Source: Streptococcus didelphis DSM 15616 (GTDB lineage Bacteria; Bacillota; Bacilli; Lactobacillales; Streptococcaceae). Taken from it: a stretch of 64,000 nucleotides of DNA. The DNA lies in NCBI RefSeq assembly GCF_000380005.1, contig NZ_KB904196.1, positions 1 through 64,000 of the forward strand, in the 5' to 3' direction. Shown piece after piece: positions 48,125 through 57,984 of this stretch (positions are counted from its first letter, which is position 1; the number at the start of each line of letters is the position of its first letter). The translations under genes were made by a program, and so were the position numbers. A model generated the notes under the pieces. It had not been told where the DNA came from. It ran no database searches and saw nothing but the letters and a program-made list of their open reading frames with translations.

Positions 48125-50218
48125 TTAGGTCTTTTTTCGTTTGGCTAAAATAAGTAAAGAGCTGGCAATAAAGCTATAGCCCAGTACTGTCATCAGCCCA
48201 TACTGACTGTCCTTAGTATCAGGTAAGGTTTTTTGCCCATGGTTTGGGGTTTTAGGGCTAGCAAGAAAGTTTGTTTGGTGATAGTGAACTTGAATAGGAA
48301 ATGTAGCTGTTGGGTTTTTGTGATTATTAGACTTTAGAATAGGATCAGTTCCTTCTTGGGTTGTGGTTGGCACTTGGTGATGATAGAGGGTTTGGAATAA
48401 GCCCGCTTTTTCAAATAAGTCCCCCATTTGTAGAAGTAGCCTATCATTATTAGCTGAGCTATTAAACAAAATCCCTAGAGGAAGTCCATCTTTTGTGACA
48501 TGGGTTGGCAGGCTTAAGGATGGAGTCCCACTTAAATTGGCTAATTGGGTGAAAGGAGTCAGGGTCCAGGCAGGTAACCATTGTTTGTAAATCAGGTCTA
48601 ATTTTTCTGTTTTAGATAGCTTGGACATGTCTTCAAGTTGAGGAATTAACTCTTTTGCAATATGGTGGTAATCTGCACTTGGAGCAGCAAAGGCTGTCGT
48701 TGGGGTTAAAAAGAGGGGATACTTCTTATAGAATTCTGCCATGACTTGATTCATACTAGCAATGTGTTCCCAGGCTTTTTTGACATCTTCTTTGCTTAAA
48801 TCCTTACTTGTTTGGTAAAGAGCCCAGCTTAGGAGTTCGACATCTTCTTTTTGCAGGTGACGTTTTAGGTTTTGTTGTGCCAGAAAGTCAATGACTCCTG
48901 CACCAGATGCAGCAATTTTATAATAATCTTCCATCATGGCTTTGCCATCTACAGGATAGTCAACCTCTACTGTTTTGAACCCTTGTTCTTTTAAAAAAAC
49001 AAGGGCATTGTCTACAGCAGCTACTGCTTCAGGACTAATAGGGGTTCCAGCAGGTGTTTTTTTAGTATAAGCAATGGTCATGTCTTGACTCAATTTAGCC
49101 TTTGTCTGTAGGTTTTTAGTCTTATCCTTTAGGAGAAATTCAAATAATGTTGAGGTATCTTCCATTGATTTGGTTAAGGCAAAATGGCTCACATTACTCG
49201 TTTCAGATGAAGAATTGCCTTCTAAGATTCCACGACTCGGATGAAGACCAATGAGACCAGTCCAAGAGGCAGGGATACGTGTTGAACCTCCACCATCAGA
49301 GGCACTGGCAACAGGCACTTGTCCATAAGAAACAGCAGCTGCAGAGCCTCCAGATGAACCTCCAGGATTATGATCTAAATTCCAAGGATTATGGGTGATA
49401 CCGTAGAGATCAGAATTAGTGACATTTATCCACCCCATTTCAGGGTAAGAGGATTGTCCAATGACTACAAAACCAGCCTTTTGCAGCTCTTTAACATAAG
49501 AACCTGTGGAAGTGCTTGTTTTGCCATCAAGAAAGGCTAAACCATTTGTATTAGAACCCCCTGAAACAGTGTGTCCAAGACCTTTTACTAGAATAGGAAC
49601 TTTATAGAAGGGCTGACCAGTATCTACCATAGCGGCACTTTCTTTTCTGGCTAGATCTTCTCTTAGGCTAATAACATTGTTGAGATTAGGGTTACTTGCC
49701 TTAATGGTCTGGATGGCATAATCTAAAAGCTGGTCCCCACTAAGGCCGTAGTGGCGTACCAAGTTAGCTAATTGACTAGCACTTGCTTTTTGATACTCTT
49801 CAAGGCTGAAGTTTAGGGCTTTTTCTTTCTTTTCTCCATCGACATAGGCTGTGCTACTAAGCTTGGCTGGCTTAGGCTGATTCTCATTTACTGCTGCTTG
49901 GGCAGGCTGGGCTGTGGGTTCAGCCTTTACAGCTGGCATTGAGCTGGCAGCAGGTGTAGGACTGTCAGAATCAGTTATTGTTTCCTTGTCTGTGTCTTGA
50001 TTAGGACTTGCAGAGCTAGTCTGTGTTTTATCAGAGGCACTTATTTCAGCTTGTGGAGCAGAAGGGCCACTAGCTACCAAGCTAGTATCAGTTGAGGCAG
50101 TAGCATTCTCTTGGGCTGAAACGACTTCTTGTGACCATATAAAACCAGCTGAAAGCAAGAGGCTGGCTAGAAGCATTGTGGCGCTTTTGGAATGAACATA
50201 GTTTTTTTGTTTTAGCAT
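48125..50218 (-). CDS. Secreted, wall-anchored amidase-signature protein
   Basis: The 697-residue protein has a signal peptide (about 1-35, ATMLLASLLLSAGFIW, cut near VSA-QE), a Ser/Thr/Pro/Ala-rich linker (to about 135) and an amidase-signature domain with the Ser-cisSer-Lys triad: Lys in VPILVKG, the Gly/Ser-rich NPGGSSGGSAAAVSYG and SDGGGSTRIPASWTG. The C-terminal anchor reads LPDTKD before the membrane segment and KRKKT, a variant of LPXTG in which Gly is Lys. AGGAAC lies two bases before the start chosen; an ATG 20 codons upstream lacks a site. The substrate is unknown; amide or ester bonds at the cell surface are likely. Confidence 0.82.
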   Translation of the reverse strand: MLKQKNYVHSKSATMLLASLLLSAGFIWSQEVVSAQENATASTDTSLVASGPSAPQAEISASDKTQTSSASPNQDTDKETITDSDSPTPAASSMPAVKAEPTAQPAQAAVNENQPKPAKLSSTAYVDGEKKEKALNFSLEEYQKASASQLANLVRHYGLSGDQLLDYAIQTIKASNPNLNNVISLREDLARKESAAMVDTGQPFYKVPILVKGLGHTVSGGSNTNGLAFLDGKTSTSTGSYVKELQKAGFVVIGQSSYPEMGWINVTNSDLYGITHNPWNLDHNPGGSSGGSAAAVSYGQVPVASASDGGGSTRIPASWTGLIGLHPSRGILEGNSSSETSNVSHFALTKSMEDTSTLFEFLLKDKTKNLQTKAKLSQDMTIAYTKKTPAGTPISPEAVAAVDNALVFLKEQGFKTVEVDYPVDGKAMMEDYYKIAASGAGVIDFLAQQNLKRHLQKEDVELLSWALYQTSKDLSKEDVKKAWEHIASMNQVMAEFYKKYPLFLTPTTAFAAPSADYHHIAKELIPQLEDMSKLSKTEKLDLIYKQWLPAWTLTPFTQLANLSGTPSLSLPTHVTKDGLPLGILFNSSANNDRLLLQMGDLFEKAGLFQTLYHHQVPTTTQEGTDPILKSNNHKNPTATFPIQVHYHQTNFLASPKTPNHGQKTLPDTKDSQYGLMTVLGYSFIASSLLILAKRKKT

Positions 50219-50389
50219 AGTTCCTATCTCTTTCTTATTTTCTATGTTTATTCTAATAGAGTAAGAATAAATACACAAATGAAAAGGATTACAATTTTTT
50301 AATTAATGAGTGCTTAAATGGCCCTCGCTTCTGAAAGACCTTCTTTCATGCTATAATAGAGTAATTAAAGAAATAGAATGGAAAAAAAC

Positions 50390-50412
50390 AATGGCAAAAT
50401 TTGGTTTTTTAT
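50390..50412. repeat. 23-bp direct repeat, left copy
   Basis: Identical to 52384-52406, the start of the DUF3013 gene (A plus ATGGCAAAATTTGG and eight more bases). The pair encloses a segment of about 2.0 kb. Confidence 0.88.
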
Positions 50413-50600
50413 TTTAGTTCAGACCATATTTTCAAATGCCATTTATAAAAAATAGACAATAATTACTTGAAATACATTATCAAGGCTTAATTCTTCAGTC
50501 ATTGAGACCCCCTAGTATGTTATAATATTGACAGTGGTTGATTTGGACCTGTGTCACTTGAGGGGGATTCTTTTTTTTATTTATATTGTCAAGCCCTTCC

Positions 50601-50713
50601 ACATGTGCAGATACATGTGCGAACTGTTTACCCTAATAAACTCAGAGATTACGCTTTTTTTCTAATAAGAAAAGGCAGTATTCCCTCGCGCGTGTGCGAA
50701 TACGTGTACGAAT
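50601..50713. repeat. Four related 12-bp units upstream of the AlbA_2-type gene
   Basis: ACATGTGCAGAT and ACATGTGCGAAC (50601-50624), GCGTGTGCGAAT and ACGTGTACGAAT (50690-50713): two tandem pairs, 65 bases apart. The second pair ends 14 bases before the AlbA_2 start. They may be operators. Confidence 0.65.
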
Positions 50714-50727
50714 AGATTGGAGTAAGA

Positions 50728-52219
50728 ATGCAAAAACACGATATACAAAAAATACTAGTAGCAGGGGAAAGCCAAAGCGTTGAATTTAAAGAAGCTAAGA
50801 ACTCTTTTCCAAAAGATGGTATGAAAACAATCTGTTCCTTTGCTAATACAAATAATGGCTTATTAATTTTAGGTATATCAGAAAATACAAAAAATAAAGA
50901 ATTTTAATAAAATACTTGATGAATTATATAGCTTGCTTAACAACCCTAAGAAAATAAATAGAAATGTTGTTGATGTGGAAAGTGTTCAAGTTAAAACTAT
51001 AGAAGGGAAAACTATCATTATTATCCCTATTAATAAAGTTGACTATAAAGATAAACCAATCTATCTCAATGAAAATATAACCTCTACCTATTTTCGTCAA
51101 GGAACTGGTGATTATAGATGCTCACAAGAACAGATTAATACCATGTTAAGAGACTCAGCAAAAGAAAGTTTTGATGGCACCCTTATCCAGAATTTCTCTA
51201 TTTTAGATTTAGATGAAGAAACTATAAATCGATATCGAGAAAAGTTTAATAATATAAATACTGAACATCCCTTTTCAAAATTAAATACAGAGCAGTTTCT
51301 TTTAAAAATAAATGCTTTACGAAAGGATCGTAAGGATAATAAAGTAAAACCTACAGTAGCTGGTTTATTAATTTTCGGTAAACACACTGCAATAAAAGAA
51401 TTTATACCTCACTATAATGTAGAGTATGTTTTAAAAGAATTTAATAAGAATAATCGTTTTAAAGATAGAGTAATTTATGATGGTACGTGGGGAGAGGATA
51501 ATCTTTTTAATTTCTTCTATCTGGTTATTGAAAAATTATATCTAACATTAAATGACACCTCCAATCTTCAGGAAAATTCTGTAAATCGAATTGGAATTTC
51601 AAAATTACGAATTGCTATTCGTGAGGCATTCGTTAATAGTCTTATCCACTGTGACTATAAAAGTGATAAGGGAATTGTAATCATTAGATATTCTGATAGA
51701 TATATATTTACAAATGGTGGTACACTTAGAATTGACCTAAAAGACTTTTTTACTGGAGCCCATTCTGATCCTAGAAACTATCTTATTCAGGAAATATTTA
51801 GATTTTTAAATTTATGTGAAAAGGCTGGAACTGGAGTGCCCAAAATTATGGAAGCAGTTAAGGAAAGTCATTTAAAATATCCAAAATTAGACACTCAATT
51901 AGATTCTGTTGAATTGACTTTATGGGATACTTCCCTTATAGATAATCTTAATATCGATAATGAATTTGAGAAAAAAATATTGGAGTTAATCATTGAAAAT
52001 CACTTCATAACGAGAGAAACTTTAGAAGAAAAACTAAAAATTCATAAAAATACTATTTTAAAATATTTGAAAATATTATTAGAAAAACACATCATTGATA
52101 AATTTAAATCAGGTAGACAATATGTATACTTTATAGCACAAAACCAGGATCCTGAATTTCAAAAGTATAATCATATCAATACCATGTACTCCCTACTTGA
52201 AGAGATAAAACGGAAATAA
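50728..52219 (+). pseudogene. AlbA_2-domain ATP-binding protein (RecG-like COG2865), broken by a frameshift
   Basis: The first frame (50728-50907) encodes the N-terminal part of the AlbA_2 domain (SVEFKEAKNSF, TICSFANTNNGLLILGIS). The reading then continues in another frame from about 50902 to 52219 (a 428-residue frame starting at an internal Met, 50933): the rest of AlbA_2, the divergent ATPase-like region (RIAIREAFVNSLIHCDYKSD, FTNGGTLRIDL, EKAGTGVPKIMEA) and a C-terminal winged helix (ETLEEKLKIHKNTILKYLKI). Some residues are missing at the junction, so a small deletion is likely. Such proteins occur on mobile DNA as regulators or defence factors. It is carried by the 2-kb insert. Confidence 0.75.
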
Positions 52220-52383
52220 GATTGATCTCTTCTAATATCAAAAGGTAAAGAAGGGATACTCTATTTTAAGAAGGTAATTAATAGTTTGTAGTTACCAAAA
52301 AGATGATTAAAAAATGTAGTCTCAATTATTAAGGTGTTACAAAGCCTTATATATCAGTATTTAGAAAGAATAGGTTATAAAAT

Positions 52384-52406
52384 AATGGCAAAATTTGGTT
52401 TTTTAT
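52384..52406. repeat. 23-bp direct repeat, right copy
   Basis: Same bases as 50390-50412; this copy is the actual beginning of the DUF3013 coding sequence. Confidence 0.88.
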
Positions 52407-52855
52407 CAGTTTTAGAAGAAGAGATGGACAAGTATTTTCACTATGATTATGCGATTGATTGGGATAAAAAAAATCATGCAGTGGAGCTTGCTTTTGTACT
52501 AGAGGCACAAAATAAAAGTGCTGTGGAAACAATTGATGACAGTGGTCAGTTGAGTCAAGAAGATATTATTTTTGAAGATTTTATTATTTTTTATAATCCT
52601 CAAAAATCTAAGTTTAATCAAGAGGATTACTTAGTTGCCATTCCTTATGAGCCCAAGAAGGGGCTTTCTCGTGAATTCTTAGAGTACTTTGCTCAGTTTC
52701 TCAATGATTTGGCTGCTGAAGGGCAGAGTGATTTGATGGATTTCTTAGAAGATGATAGTAAGCTAGATTTTGGTTTGGACTGGGATGCGCAAGCTTTTGA
52801 AGCTGGTCTTGCCAGCTTAGAGGAAAAAGACTATGTCTCTTATCCGCGTTATTAG
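52385..52855 (+). CDS. DUF3013-family protein
   Basis: The 156-residue acidic protein (MAKFGFLSVLEEEMDKYFHY ... SQEDIIFEDFIIFYNPQKSK ... DFGLDWDAQAFEAGLASLEE) is a streptococcal/lactococcal family of unknown function found beside prmA. The start at 52385 matches the duplicated start at 50391. An in-frame ATG 17 codons upstream belongs to the inserted DNA. The insertion has replaced the native promoter, so expression now depends on the insert. The protein itself is intact. Confidence 0.85.
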   Translation: MAKFGFLSVLEEEMDKYFHYDYAIDWDKKNHAVELAFVLEAQNKSAVETIDDSGQLSQEDIIFEDFIIFYNPQKSKFNQEDYLVAIPYEPKKGLSREFLEYFAQFLNDLAAEGQSDLMDFLEDDSKLDFGLDWDAQAFEAGLASLEEKDYVSYPRY

Positions 52856-52909
52856 GCTAGAAGCATAAGTACTAAGGGTAGAGGTTTTTAAGAAAGGGTG
52901 GTTTATTTT

Positions 52910-53863
52910 ATGGATAAATGGCAGGAGCTAACGGTGAGAGTGCATCGTGATGCCCAAGAGGCGGTATCTAATATGCTTATTGAGGCTGGAAGCCAGGGTG
53001 TTCTTATTAATGATAGTGCTGATTATTTAGGTCAGCTTGACCGCTATGGGGAGGTATTTCCAGAAGTTGAACAATCAGAAATGATTACGGTCGTGGGATA
53101 TTTTCCAGATACTATGGCTTTAGATGATTTGCAAAGCTCCATTCAAAATGACTTGGCTAACTTAGCTGGTTCTGGGCTTGAAACTGGGGAGATAGCTCTT
53201 TCTTCACAGGCCCTGGCAGAAGAAGATTGGGCTGACAATTGGAAGAAGTACTATGAACCGGCTCGTATCAGTCATGATTTAACGATTGTTCCTTCTTGGA
53301 CAGATTACCAGGCAGAGCTAGGAGAAAAGATTATTAAGTTGGATCCTGGTATGGCTTTTGGTACAGGTACCCATCCGACAACTAAAATGAGTCTTTTTGC
53401 TCTGGAGCAGGTCTTGCGTGGTGGGGAAACTGTTATTGATGTAGGCACTGGCTCAGGTGTGCTTTCTATTGCAAGTTCATTGCTAGGGGCTAAGTCTATT
53501 TATGCTTATGACTTGGATAATGTGGCTGTGCGCGTGGCAAAAGAAAATATTGATTTGAATAAGGGGACCGAAAATATTCAGGTAGCTGTTGGTGACCTTC
53601 TAAAAGGTGTTGATATTAAGGCTGACTTAATAGTAGCTAACATTCTAGCTGATATCCTTATTCATCTGACAGAAGATGCTTATCATCTCTTAAAAGATGA
53701 GGGTTATCTCATTATGTCGGGAATTATTTCAGAAAAATGGGATATGGTTCGTCAGTCTGCAGAAAATGCTGGTTTCTTCCTTGAGACACACATGATTCAA
53801 GGGGAGTGGAATGCCTGTGTTTTCAAAAAAACAGATCATATTTCAGGAGTGATTGGTGGCTAA
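52910..53863 (+). CDS. prmA: Ribosomal protein L11 methyltransferase
   Basis: The 317-residue protein has the PrmA N-terminal domain ([20 protein letters not shown]) and a SAM-dependent methyltransferase domain with [38 protein letters not shown] and the NPPY-like [10 protein letters not shown]. It trimethylates L11. The ATG at 52910 is preferred over a GTG four codons upstream because GAAAGGGTGG is then well placed. Its stop overlaps the next start (TAATG). Confidence 0.95.
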   Translation: MDKWQELTVRVHRDAQEAVSNMLIEAGSQGVLINDSADYLGQLDRYGEVFPEVEQSEMITVVGYFPDTMALDDLQSSIQNDLANLAGSGLETGEIALSSQALAEEDWADNWKKYYEPARISHDLTIVPSWTDYQAELGEKIIKLDPGMAFGTGTHPTTKMSLFALEQVLRGGETVIDVGTGSGVLSIASSLLGAKSIYAYDLDNVAVRVAKENIDLNKGTENIQVAVGDLLKGVDIKADLIVANILADILIHLTEDAYHLLKDEGYLIMSGIISEKWDMVRQSAENAGFFLETHMIQGEWNACVFKKTDHISGVIGG

Positions 53864-54606
53864 TGCAACAATATTTTATTAATAAACCTTATCAAAATCC
53901 CTTGGTGCTTGATGATAAAGAGACACTTAAGCATATGTTTCAAGTCATGCGTCTACTTGAAGGAGATCAGCTGGTTTTGGTTTTCCCTGATGGTGTTAAA
54001 TATCTGGCAAGGGTTAAGAGTAGTAGTGAGCACAGCTTTGATATTTTAGAAGAACTATTAGATGATGTGGAGCTACCAGTAGACGTTACGATTGCTTCTG
54101 GTTTTCCTAAGGGAGACAAGTTGGAATTTCTATCTCAGAAGGTCACAGAGCTTGGAGCAAGTGCCTTTTGGGCCTTTCCTGCTGATTGGTCAGTGGTCAA
54201 GTGGGATTCTAAAAAATTAGCTAAAAAGTCCGAAAAATTAGCAAAAATCAGCAAAGGGGCTGCGGAGCAAAGTAAGCGTAATAAAATTCCAGATGTCAAA
54301 CTCTTTGACAAGAAAGCTGATTTTTTAGCGCAGCTTAAAGACTTTGACCATATTTTGATTGCCTATGAGGAATCGGCTAAAGAGGGGGAAAAATCTGCAT
54401 TTGCACAAGCTTTGGCAAGTCTAAAAAAAGGAGAAAAAATTCTCTTTATATTTGGCCCCGAGGGAGGAATTTCCCCAGCAGAAATCAGCCTATTTGAAGA
54501 GGCTGGTGGCCTTAAGATTGGCCTAGGACCACGGATTATGCGAACAGAAACAGCTCCCCTATATGCCCTAAGCTCGCTCTCATATGCCTTAGAATTGGAT
54601 AAATGA
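53863..54606 (+). CDS. rsmE: 16S rRNA (uracil1498-N3)-methyltransferase
   Basis: The 247-residue SPOUT methyltransferase has an N-terminal PUA-like domain (LDDKETLKHMFQVMRL) and the knotted C-terminal domain with FIFGPEGGISPAEISLFEEA and LGPRIMRTETAPLYALSSLS. It is coupled to prmA by a one-base stop/start overlap, the common Firmicutes pair. The frame is open 19 codons upstream, inside prmA, but the ATG at 53863 is the natural start. Confidence 0.95.
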   Translation: MQQYFINKPYQNPLVLDDKETLKHMFQVMRLLEGDQLVLVFPDGVKYLARVKSSSEHSFDILEELLDDVELPVDVTIASGFPKGDKLEFLSQKVTELGASAFWAFPADWSVVKWDSKKLAKKSEKLAKISKGAAEQSKRNKIPDVKLFDKKADFLAQLKDFDHILIAYEESAKEGEKSAFAQALASLKKGEKILFIFGPEGGISPAEISLFEEAGGLKIGLGPRIMRTETAPLYALSSLSYALELDK

Positions 54607-54675
54607 AAACTAGTAAGATCAATTAGCAGACCTTAATACTTAAATTTACTTTTGTAATAAGAGATGATTTGTCAG

Positions 54676-54705
54676 ACTTCCTTAAGCGATTGGGGAAGTT
54701 TTTTT
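54676..54705 (+). terminator. Terminator after rsmE
   Basis: ACTTCC and GGAAGT with T7 after a 12-base loop. Confidence 0.8.
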
Positions 54706-54718
54706 GCTTTAAAAAAGC

Positions 54719-54781
54719 TTTACAAAAGTTAAAGGAGCTAGTATAATAAAAATGCAAGCGATTGCGTAAAACGTTTACAAT
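54719..54781 (+). promoter_or_regulatory. Promoter and two cre-like operators of the PTS gene
   Basis: TTTACA (54719-54724), 17 bp, TATAAT (54742-54747). Directly downstream are ATGCAAGCGATTGCGT (54752-54767), one mismatch from the CcpA cre consensus, and the palindromic GTAAAACGTTTACAAT (54766-54781), typical of cre/LacI-family sites. Position after the start suggests roadblock repression by glucose via CcpA and perhaps a maltose-type repressor. Confidence 0.75.
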
Positions 54782-54816
54782 TTTGGTTTATGGCTTATAA
54801 AAAGGAGATTAGGCTA

Positions 54817-56994
54817 ATGAAATCTTTTAAACAGATTTTCAGTTTTGAGTTCTGGCAGAAGTTTGGTAAGTGCTTAATGGTTGTAATTGCCGTTATGCCT
54901 GCAGCTGGTTTGATGGTGAGTATTGGAAATTCGATTCCTTTAATCAATCCCAATTTATCTATTTTAGTAACTACTGGAAATGTGATTGCTCAAATTGGTT
55001 GGGGAGTTATAGGGAATCTCCACCTCTTGTTTGCTCTTGCTATTGGTGGGAGTTGGGCAAAAGAAAGAGCTGGTGGAGCCTTTGCTTCAGGACTAGCTTT
55101 TGTTTTAATTAATCGTATTACTGGAGCTGTTTACGGTGTTAATGCAGCCATATTGTCAGACCCAGAAGCAAAAATTAAGAGTTTTTTAGGGACTCAAATG
55201 ATTGTTAAGGATTATTTTACCAGTGTCCTTGAGTCTCCAGCCTTAAATACAGGTGTTTTTGTTGGGATTATTGCTGGTTTTGTGGGAGCAACTGCTTATA
55301 ATAAATATTATAACTACCGCAAGCTACCTGAAGTATTAACCTTTTTTAATGGCAAACGGTTTGTTCCTTTTGTGGTTATCTTTCGCTCAACTTTAGTTGC
55401 CTTAACCATGGCTATCATTTGGCCTCTTATCCAATCTGGGATTAATGGTTTTGGAATGTGGATTGCTTCTTCACAGGATTCAGCTCCTATATTAGCACCT
55501 TTTGTCTATGGAACCTTAGAACGTCTCTTGTTACCTTTTGGTCTTCATCATATGCTAACTATTCCAATGAACTATACTTCCCTAGGTGGCACTTATGAAG
55601 TTATGACAGGTGCTTCTAGTGGCACTAAAGTTTTTGGTCAAGATCCTCTATGGTTGGCTTGGGTTACTGACTTGGTTAACCTAAAAGGATCCGATTCTTC
55701 AGCTTATCATCATTTAATGGAAACAGTAACACCAGCTCGTTTTAAAGTAGGGCAGATGATTGGTGCTACAGGTACTTTGATGGGTGTTGCGCTAGCTATG
55801 TACCGGAATGTCGATTCTGACAAAAAGGCTAAATATAAAATGATGTTTATTTCAGCAGCGGCAGCTGTTTTCTTAACAGGAGTAACAGAACCTTTAGAGT
55901 ACATGTTTATGTTTGCTGCTATGCCATTATATCTTGTATATGCTCTTGTCCAAGGTGCTTCTTTTGCTATGGCTGATGTGGTTCATTTGCGTGTACATTC
56001 CTTTGGTAATATTGAATTATTAACCCGGACTCCAATGACCATTAAGGCAGGGCTGGCAATGGATTTGATTAACTTTGTCTGGGTCTCGCTCTTATTTGCA
56101 ATTCTCATGTACTTTATTGCAGACTTTATGATTAAGAAACTGAATCTAGCAACTGCTGGGCGACTTGGAAATTATGATGCAGACATGCTAGCTGATACAG
56201 ATAAGGTAGTAATCAGTAAGCCTATTGATGGCCAATCCCAAGTTGTTCAAATTATTAATCTTCTTGGTGGAGCTGATAATATTTCGGAAGTGGATGCTTG
56301 TATGACACGCCTTCGTGTAACTGTCAATCAGGCTGATCAAGTAGCTGCTGAGGACTTGTGGAAAAAGGCTGGCGCTATGGGATTAATCCTTAAGGGAAAT
56401 GGTGTTCAGGCAGTTTATGGACCAAAAGCAGATATTTTGAAATCAGATATTCAGGATTTATTGGACTCAGGTCAACAGATTCCAAAATCCCATTTTAAAG
56501 AAGAAGCCAATCACATAGAGCAGGTAGCTTTTAAGGGGATTACAGAGCAAATACTATCTGTAGCTGATGGAGAGCTTTTACCTATCACTGAAGTTCATGA
56601 TCATGTTTTTTCTGCTAAAATGATGGGTGATGGCTTTGCAGTAGAACCTAGTTCAGGTAATATTTATGCGCCTGTTTCAGGTATTGTAACGAGTATTTTC
56701 CCTACAAAGCATGCTTTTGGCCTTTTAACAGCTAATGGTCTGGAAGTCTTAGTACATATTGGACTAGACACTGTTGCTTTAAATGGGGTACCTTTCTCAG
56801 TTAAAGTAAGTGAGGGACAGGCTGTTCAGGCAGGAGATTTATTGGTGGTGGCTGATTTGGCGGCTATCCAATCAGCAGAAAGAGAAAGAACTGTAGTTGT
56901 TGTATTTACAAATCCAACTGAAATTAAAGAGGTTGTTCTTGAAGCAAGTGGTTATCAAATTGCTAAAAGCCCAGTTGCCAAAGTGACCTTATAA
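54817..56994 (+). CDS. PTS sugar transporter EIICBA (glucose/maltose type)
   Basis: The 725-residue fused permease has an EIIC domain (about 1-450; ALAIGGSWAKERAGGAF, GLHHMLTIPMNYTSLGG, TGVTEPLEYMFMF), EIIB (about 470-550; phospho-Cys in EVDACMTRLRVTV) and EIIA of the glucose type (about 580-720; active His in VLVHIGLDTVALNG). The start at 54817 follows AAAGGAG. The order CBA and sequence resemble streptococcal MalT/PtsG-type systems for maltose or glucose. The two cre-like sites upstream suit a catabolite-repressed sugar. Confidence 0.88.
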   Translation: MKSFKQIFSFEFWQKFGKCLMVVIAVMPAAGLMVSIGNSIPLINPNLSILVTTGNVIAQIGWGVIGNLHLLFALAIGGSWAKERAGGAFASGLAFVLINRITGAVYGVNAAILSDPEAKIKSFLGTQMIVKDYFTSVLESPALNTGVFVGIIAGFVGATAYNKYYNYRKLPEVLTFFNGKRFVPFVVIFRSTLVALTMAIIWPLIQSGINGFGMWIASSQDSAPILAPFVYGTLERLLLPFGLHHMLTIPMNYTSLGGTYEVMTGASSGTKVFGQDPLWLAWVTDLVNLKGSDSSAYHHLMETVTPARFKVGQMIGATGTLMGVALAMYRNVDSDKKAKYKMMFISAAAAVFLTGVTEPLEYMFMFAAMPLYLVYALVQGASFAMADVVHLRVHSFGNIELLTRTPMTIKAGLAMDLINFVWVSLLFAILMYFIADFMIKKLNLATAGRLGNYDADMLADTDKVVISKPIDGQSQVVQIINLLGGADNISEVDACMTRLRVTVNQADQVAAEDLWKKAGAMGLILKGNGVQAVYGPKADILKSDIQDLLDSGQQIPKSHFKEEANHIEQVAFKGITEQILSVADGELLPITEVHDHVFSAKMMGDGFAVEPSSGNIYAPVSGIVTSIFPTKHAFGLLTANGLEVLVHIGLDTVALNGVPFSVKVSEGQAVQAGDLLVVADLAAIQSAERERTVVVVFTNPTEIKEVVLEASGYQIAKSPVAKVTL

Positions 56995-57010
56995 GAATTT
57001 AAGAAAAGAA

Positions 57011-57055
57011 AAAGAGTAACTCCTTTAGATAATTCATCTGAACTAGTTACTCTTT
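57011..57055 (+). terminator. Hairpin after the PTS gene
   Basis: AAAGAGTAACT (57011-57021) and AGTTACTCTTT (57045-57055) are perfect 11-bp arms with a 23-base loop; only a short T run follows. Confidence 0.65.
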
Positions 57056-57079
57056 AAGTGTATCAAGGAGGATAATAGC

Positions 57080-57919
57080 ATGGCTAAATGGTTAACAATC
57101 AACACCCATTCTTGGATGGAAGGCAATGCCTTGAAAAAATTAGTTGACTTAGCAGAACATATCTTGGCAGAAAAATATGACGTGATTTGTTTACAAGAAA
57201 TTAATCAATTATTGGCAGGGGAATTAGCAGGGCAGGTACCTTATTACCAAAAGCTGGCAGAAAGTCCAGAACTTCATAAGGATAATTTTGCTCTGCTATT
57301 GGTTCATTATCTGCAAAAAAGAGGCCAGATTTACTATTGGTCCTGGGCCTACAATCATATTGGATACGATATCTACCATGAGGGCGTAGCTATTCTTTCA
57401 AAGGAACCTATAGAAGCTAGTTCTCTTTTAGTAACAGAAAGTGATAATGAGTATGACTACCATACAAGGAGGGCTCTGCTAGCTAAGACCAAGCTAGCAG
57501 GAATTGAGACTACTTTTGTTTCGGTGCACCTTTCTTGGTTTAATAAGGGATTTGAAAAAGAGTGGGAGCTTTTAGAAGCGAAACTTAAGTCCCTTAAGAT
57601 GCCTCTGGTACTTATGGGAGATTTTAATAATCCTACCGATTTAGAAGGTTATCAACTCATTATGAAAAGCCCCCTACAGTTGCAAGATAGTCATAAGGTG
57701 GCTCAGAAAGTTTTTGGGGATCATAGTATTGTAGCTGATATTGATGGCTGGCAAGATAATAAGGAATCTTTCAAGGTTGATCATATTTTTACCAGTAAAG
57801 ATTTTACAATAGTCTCATCAGAAATAACCTTTGAAGGAGGCTATGCTCCTGTTATTAGTGATCATTATGGTCTAGAAGTAGAGGCTTATTTCAAGTCAAA
57901 GGAAGCTAAGAAAGAGTAA
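57080..57919 (+). CDS. Endonuclease/exonuclease/phosphatase-family protein
   Basis: The 279-residue protein has the family's motifs: metal-binding Glu in VICLQEINQ, His in VSVHLSWFNKG, LMGDFNNPTD with Asp and Asn, DHIFTSKDF and SDHYGLEVE with the last His. No signal peptide is seen. AAGGAGG precedes the ATG. It follows the PTS gene and could be a phosphodiesterase or sphingomyelinase-like enzyme; substrate unknown. Confidence 0.88.
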   Translation: MAKWLTINTHSWMEGNALKKLVDLAEHILAEKYDVICLQEINQLLAGELAGQVPYYQKLAESPELHKDNFALLLVHYLQKRGQIYYWSWAYNHIGYDIYHEGVAILSKEPIEASSLLVTESDNEYDYHTRRALLAKTKLAGIETTFVSVHLSWFNKGFEKEWELLEAKLKSLKMPLVLMGDFNNPTDLEGYQLIMKSPLQLQDSHKVAQKVFGDHSIVADIDGWQDNKESFKVDHIFTSKDFTIVSSEITFEGGYAPVISDHYGLEVEAYFKSKEAKKE

Positions 57920-57926
57920 GAGAAAA

Positions 57927-57950
57927 AAGACCTGAGAAGGTCTTTTAGTT
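57927..57950 (+). terminator. Terminator after the phosphatase-family gene
   Basis: AAAAGACC and GGTCTTTT pair around a 6-base loop. The gene on the other strand ends nearby, so it may serve both. Confidence 0.75.
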
Positions 57951-57984
57951 TGTTCTTACATGAAAGATATTTTCTCTTGTCTTT

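Larger units (their letters stand above)
50279..50727. other. Intergenic: left junction of a 2-kb insertion
   Basis: It contains the old promoter and first bases of the DUF3013 gene (TATAAT near 50352, ATG at 50391), the left 23-bp repeat, a GC-skewed stretch with four related 12-bp units (50601-50624 and 50690-50713), and no complete gene. Confidence 0.6.
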
